The notes under the pieces are model-generated. The model did no database searches. It was not told the origin of the DNA and worked only from the letters and a program-made list of their open reading frames with translations. Below are positions 60,912-64,000 of a DNA stretch of 64,000 nt, piece after piece (position 1 is the stretch's first letter; each line of letters starts with the position of its first letter). The DNA is from Croceibacterium_B sp963783195. Its GTDB lineage: Bacteria > Pseudomonadota > Alphaproteobacteria > Sphingomonadales > Sphingomonadaceae. A program made the translations under genes and the position numbers. The stretch covers positions 496,001 through 560,000 of the forward strand of contig CAWAMV010000004.1 in the NCBI GenBank assembly GCA_963783195.1, read 5' to 3'.

Positions 60912-62273
60912 ATGCTCCACGATACGACGCTTCACCTGCAGGTCGACCAGATCGTGCGCCGGGGAGAGATCATCGCCGCGTTCTCCCATGCGCTCGACCT
61001 GACAGAAGGCCAACCTGCCGGTCATTCGATCCGCGCCTGCTATATCGCCGGGGAGATCGCGCGCGAGCTGGGTCTCGATGGGCAGGAGGCGAGCGACATC
61101 CATTACATCGCCCTGCTCAAGGACCTCGGCTGCAGCAGCAACGCGGCCCGCATCAGCGAACTCTACAGGGCGGACGACCTGGCCTTCAAGGCAGCCTACA
61201 AGACGGTCTCGCCCGGCCTGCCAGCGACGCTGCGCTTCGTATTCGGCAACACGGCGATCCAGGCGCCGCTGCGCGCACGGATGGCCGCGATCGCGCACAT
61301 CCTGAAAAACGGCGAGGCGATCGCGCAGGAGATGATCGAGACGCGCTGCACCCGCGGCGCCGACGTCGCCCGCGACCTGCGCTTCGGCGAAACGGTCGCC
61401 AAGGGCATCTACCATCTCGACGAGCACTGGGACGGCAGCGGCCGGCCGGGACACCTTGAGGGCCTGGCCATTCCGCTCGGTTCTCGCATCGCCCTGCTGG
61501 CGCAGATCGCCGACGTGTTCCACACCGCCGGTGGACCCGCCGCGGCCACGGCCGAAGTGGCGCTGCGCGCGGGAAGGTGGCTCGATCCGCACTTGTGCCG
61601 GGCGTTCGCCCGCCTCGCGGCCCGGCCCTCGTTCTGGACCCGCCTCGTCTCGCCCTCGCTCGAAGCGTGGGTGTCCGGCCTCGTGGCGGGCGAGGCCGAG
61701 GTCGTCGACGAGGACTATCTCGACGCGATCGCTGCCGCCTTCGGCAAGGTGATCGACGCCAAGAGCCCGTTCACCGCCGACCATTCGGCGCGTGTCGCGG
61801 AGTATGCCGTCTCGCTCGGCGAACGTCTCGGCATCTTGCCTTCGCGCCTGCGCCGCCTGCGGCGCGCCGCAACCCTGCACGACGTGGGGAAGCTGGGCGT
61901 GTCCAGCGCGATCCTCGAAAAGCCGGGCAAGCTGGACGAAGCCGAGTGGCAGATCATGCGCGGGCATGCCGACCACACGCAGGCAATTCTCGGCCGCATC
62001 GGCGTGCTGGCCGACATGGCGCCGATCGCCGCGGCGCACCACGAACGGCTCGACGGGACCGGCTACCCGCTCGGCCTCGACGCGATGACGATCAGCCGCG
62101 AGACGCGCATCATCACGCTGTGCGATTTCTACGACGCGCTGACCGCCGACCGCCCCTATCGCGCCGCCATGCCGCGCGAAAAGGCGCTGGCCATCATGGA
62201 AGGCGAGGTCGGCAAGGCGCTCGACCCCGACGGGTTTGCCGCCCTGCGCGAGCTGGTCTCGGCCGAGGCGTGA
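60912..62273 (+). CDS. Tandem HD-GYP-like protein, probable cyclic di-GMP phosphodiesterase
   Basis: 453 residues with two HD-type halves. The C-terminal half (about 270-440) is complete: DHSARVAEYAVSLGERLGI, LHDVGKLGV, HADHTQAIL, HHERLDGTGYPLG and DFYDALTADRPYR, the HD-GYP set. The N-terminal half has GHSIRACYIAGEIARELGL but KDLG where HD-x-G is expected, and HWDGSGRPGHLEG where GYP would be, so it looks degenerate and may be regulatory. HD-GYP enzymes break cyclic di-GMP to GMP or pGpG. The PilZ protein at 5.5 kb could sense the same pool. Confidence 0.87.
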   Translation: MLHDTTLHLQVDQIVRRGEIIAAFSHALDLTEGQPAGHSIRACYIAGEIARELGLDGQEASDIHYIALLKDLGCSSNAARISELYRADDLAFKAAYKTVSPGLPATLRFVFGNTAIQAPLRARMAAIAHILKNGEAIAQEMIETRCTRGADVARDLRFGETVAKGIYHLDEHWDGSGRPGHLEGLAIPLGSRIALLAQIADVFHTAGGPAAATAEVALRAGRWLDPHLCRAFARLAARPSFWTRLVSPSLEAWVSGLVAGEAEVVDEDYLDAIAAAFGKVIDAKSPFTADHSARVAEYAVSLGERLGILPSRLRRLRRAATLHDVGKLGVSSAILEKPGKLDEAEWQIMRGHADHTQAILGRIGVLADMAPIAAAHHERLDGTGYPLGLDAMTISRETRIITLCDFYDALTADRPYRAAMPREKALAIMEGEVGKALDPDGFAALRELVSAEA

Positions 62274-62304
62274 GATAACCGGCCCGGCGGCCGGCCGCCT
62301 CCCC

Positions 62305-63741
62305 CTAGCGCGGCAGCTCGCTCGCTCCCATCAGCGCCAGGTCGACCGCGCGCGCTGCCTGGCGGCCTTCGCGGATCGCCCAGACGACGAGGCTCTGCCC
62401 GCGCCGCATGTCGCCACAGGCGAAGATCATGTCCTCGCTCGTGGCATAGCTATCGGTATCGGCCTCGACGTTGCCCCGGTCGGTCAGCTTCACGCCGGTC
62501 TGGTCGAGCATGCCCGTCTTGCGCGGGCCGAGGAAGCCCATGGCCAGCAGGATCAGGTCGGCCGGGATCACGAACTCGCTGTCCGGCACTTCCTCCAGCT
62601 TTCCGTTCGACCAGTCGGCGCGCACGCACTTGAGGCCGGTTACCTTGCCGTCCTCGCCGACCACTTCCTTGGTCAGCACGGCCCAGTCGCGCTCGACGCC
62701 TTCCTCGTGGCTGGAGGACGTGCGCAGCTTCATCGGCCAGTCGGGCCAGGTCAACGCCTTGTCCTCCATCTCGGGGGGCTTGGGCATGATCTCGATCTGC
62801 ACGACGCTTTCGGCGCCCTGCCGGTTACTGGTGCCGACGCAGTCCGAGCCGGTGTCGCCGCCGCCGATCACGATGACCTTCTTTCCGGTCGCGGTCAGCG
62901 TGCCGCGCGGGGCGGCGCGGACTTCGTCGTCGCCGGCGTTGCGCTTGTTCTGCTGGGTGAGGAATTCCATCGCCAGCCGCACGCCGGGCAGTTCGGCGCC
63001 CGGAATATCGAGCGGGCGCGCATCCTCGGCTCCGCCGGCCAGCACGATCGCGTCGAAGTTCTCCTTGAGCGACTTCAACGAGACGTCGACGCCGACCTCG
63101 GTGCTCGTCTTGAAGGTCACCCCCTCGGCTTCCATCTGCACGGCGCGCCGGTTGATGAGATGCTTCTCCATCTTGAAGTCGGGAATGCCGTAACGCAGCA
63201 GGCCGCCGATCCGGTCGGACTTCTCGAACACCGTTACCGAATGGCCCGCGCGGCCCAGTTGCTGCGCGCAGGCCATGCCCGCCGGACCGCTGCCGACCAC
63301 GGCGACGCGCTTGCCGGTCTTCTCTTCCGGCACATGAGGCTTGATCCAGCCTTCCTTCCAGCCGCGGTCGACGATCGCGCATTCGATCGACTTGATCGTC
63401 ACCGGCTGGTCGATGATGTTGAGGGTGCAGCTCGCCTCGCACGGGGCGGGGCAGATGCGGCCGGTGAATTCGGGGAAGTTGTTGGTCGAGTGCAGGTTCT
63501 CGAGCGCGTTCTTCCAGTCGTTCTCGTAGACCAGGTGGTTCCAGTCCGGGATCAGGTTGTTCACCGGGCAGCCGTTGTGACAGTACGGGATCCCGCAGTT
63601 CATGCATCGGCTCGCCTGCTTGCGCAGGTGATCCTCGCCCGGCGGAATCGTGAATTCCTTGTAGTGCTTCACCCGCTCCTTGGGATCGGCATAGCTGCGA
63701 TCCTCGCGGTCGAGCTCGAGGAAACCTGTTTCCTTGCCCAT
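62305..63741 (-). CDS. gltD: Glutamate synthase small (beta) subunit
   Basis: 478 residues. The N-terminal ferredoxin-like part binds iron-sulfur clusters: ASRCMNCGIPYCHNGCPV (about 43-60) and GRICPAPCEASC (about 94-105). The FAD site VAVVGSGPAGMACAQQLG (about 147-164) and the NADPH site VIVIGGGDTGSDCVGTSNRQG (about 288-308) follow. It feeds electrons from NADPH to GltB for glutamate formation from glutamine and 2-oxoglutarate. The gene starts 5 bp after the gltB stop. Confidence 0.95.
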   Translation of the reverse strand: MGKETGFLELDREDRSYADPKERVKHYKEFTIPPGEDHLRKQASRCMNCGIPYCHNGCPVNNLIPDWNHLVYENDWKNALENLHSTNNFPEFTGRICPAPCEASCTLNIIDQPVTIKSIECAIVDRGWKEGWIKPHVPEEKTGKRVAVVGSGPAGMACAQQLGRAGHSVTVFEKSDRIGGLLRYGIPDFKMEKHLINRRAVQMEAEGVTFKTSTEVGVDVSLKSLKENFDAIVLAGGAEDARPLDIPGAELPGVRLAMEFLTQQNKRNAGDDEVRAAPRGTLTATGKKVIVIGGGDTGSDCVGTSNRQGAESVVQIEIMPKPPEMEDKALTWPDWPMKLRTSSSHEEGVERDWAVLTKEVVGEDGKVTGLKCVRADWSNGKLEEVPDSEFVIPADLILLAMGFLGPRKTGMLDQTGVKLTDRGNVEADTDSYATSEDMIFACGDMRRGQSLVVWAIREGRQAARAVDLALMGASELPR

Positions 63742-63746
63742 AGCCG

Positions 63747-64000
63747 TTACTCCGCCGCGACCGAGGCGGATTCCTCGCGCTCGGCTTCGAGTTGCTGGAG
63801 GGCCCGGGCGTAATCACGGGGCATGACTTTCACGAACTTCGTCAACGTATTGTCCCAGTCGTCGAGTAGTGCAGCAGCGCGCTTGCTGCCGGTGTGGAGT
63901 TTGTGCCGTTCGACGAGGATGCGGACGCGCTCTGCATCGTGGCGCAGCATGTCGCCCATGCCCATGTCCTCGACGCTGCGGCCGCGCTGTTGCGGGCGGC
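63747..64000 (-). CDS. gltB: Glutamate synthase large (alpha) subunit, C-terminal end (partial)
   Basis: The last about 83 residues of a gene entering from the right edge. RHDAERVRILVERHKLHTGS, ALLDDWDNTLTKFVKVMPRDY and the short acidic tail match the GltB C-terminus. The catalytic amidotransferase and FMN domains lie outside the window. Immediate linkage to gltD confirms the call. Confidence 0.92.
   Translation of the reverse strand, partial: RPQQRGRSVEDMGMGDMLRHDAERVRILVERHKLHTGSKRAAALLDDWDNTLTKFVKVMPRDYARALQQLEAEREESASVAAE

Noticed and set aside
1..64000. CRISPR arrays, insertion sequences, prophage genes, tRNA or rRNA
   Set aside because: No regularly spaced repeats, transposase or integrase motifs, terminal inverted repeats or conserved rRNA/tRNA segments were noticed. 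A tRNA scan would be the decisive test.

Overview
The window looks like chromosome of a high-GC alphaproteobacterium, most likely Sphingomonadales. The reasons are the large (about 180 kDa) NAD-glutamate dehydrogenase, the DUF3576-leuS-lptE-holA operon, the rnd-lptC-lptA operon, FixJ/LuxR-type and PilZ regulators, the RHH_4 protein and many surface-glycan genes. No rRNA, tRNA, CRISPR array, insertion sequence or prophage was recognised by eye. GC is visibly lower at about 15.3-20.5 kb and 55.1-56.6 kb.

Layout. 1-4.1 kb: a CDP-alcohol/glycerophosphate-type surface polymer locus (CDP-alcohol phosphatidyltransferase end, HIT protein, TagF-like transferase, LicC-like nucleotidyltransferase, MOP-type flippase). 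4.1-6.1 kb: M20 amidohydrolase and a double PilZ protein. 6.2-10 kb: flavoenzyme, GtrA protein and GT-C-like membrane protein. 10-15.2 kb: MsrB, a NatAB-type ABC exporter, QueG and a ferredoxin-reductase-like flavoenzyme. 15.3-25.8 kb: glycan island with an MsbA-like ABC protein, a second mutase-like flavoenzyme, two GT2 enzymes, a polysaccharide deacetylase, an SxtJ/DUF5989/carbamoyltransferase/SGNH module and a methyltransferase. 25.8-34.6 kb: NAD-GDH, a luciferase-like oxidoreductase, a TPR protein, an alpha/beta hydrolase and a polyprenyl-phosphate sugar transferase. 34.7-39.3 kb: holA, lptE, leuS, DUF3576. 39.6-44.3 kb: a putative outer-membrane protein, phbB, fumC, an RHH protein and galU. 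44.3-52.8 kb: M23 peptidase, DUF455 protein, bcp, glnE, M28 peptidase, agmatine deiminase, galE. 53-58.5 kb: thrS, a LuxR-type regulator with a degenerate receiver, two small membrane/secreted proteins, lptA, lptC, rnd. 58.5-64 kb: ung, a TauD-like dioxygenase with a cupin, a tandem HD-GYP protein, gltD and the end of gltB.

Two themes recur. The first is cell-envelope carbohydrate: galU and galE can supply UDP-hexoses, the polyprenyl-phosphate sugar transferase can start a lipid-linked chain, GT2 enzymes extend it, and carbamoyl, SGNH, deacetylase and methyl enzymes may decorate it, while flippase, ABC, LptA/C/E and GtrA proteins move material. The second is nitrogen: NAD-GDH, GlnE, GltBD and agmatine deiminase.

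Quality warning. Nine genes, including the normally essential leuS, thrS, lptA and lptC, are split by single-base indels. I count 16 (13 apparent insertions, 3 apparent deletions), and each region length becomes an exact multiple of three once they are corrected. I read these as sequence errors, not decay, and annotate each gene once over its full span.
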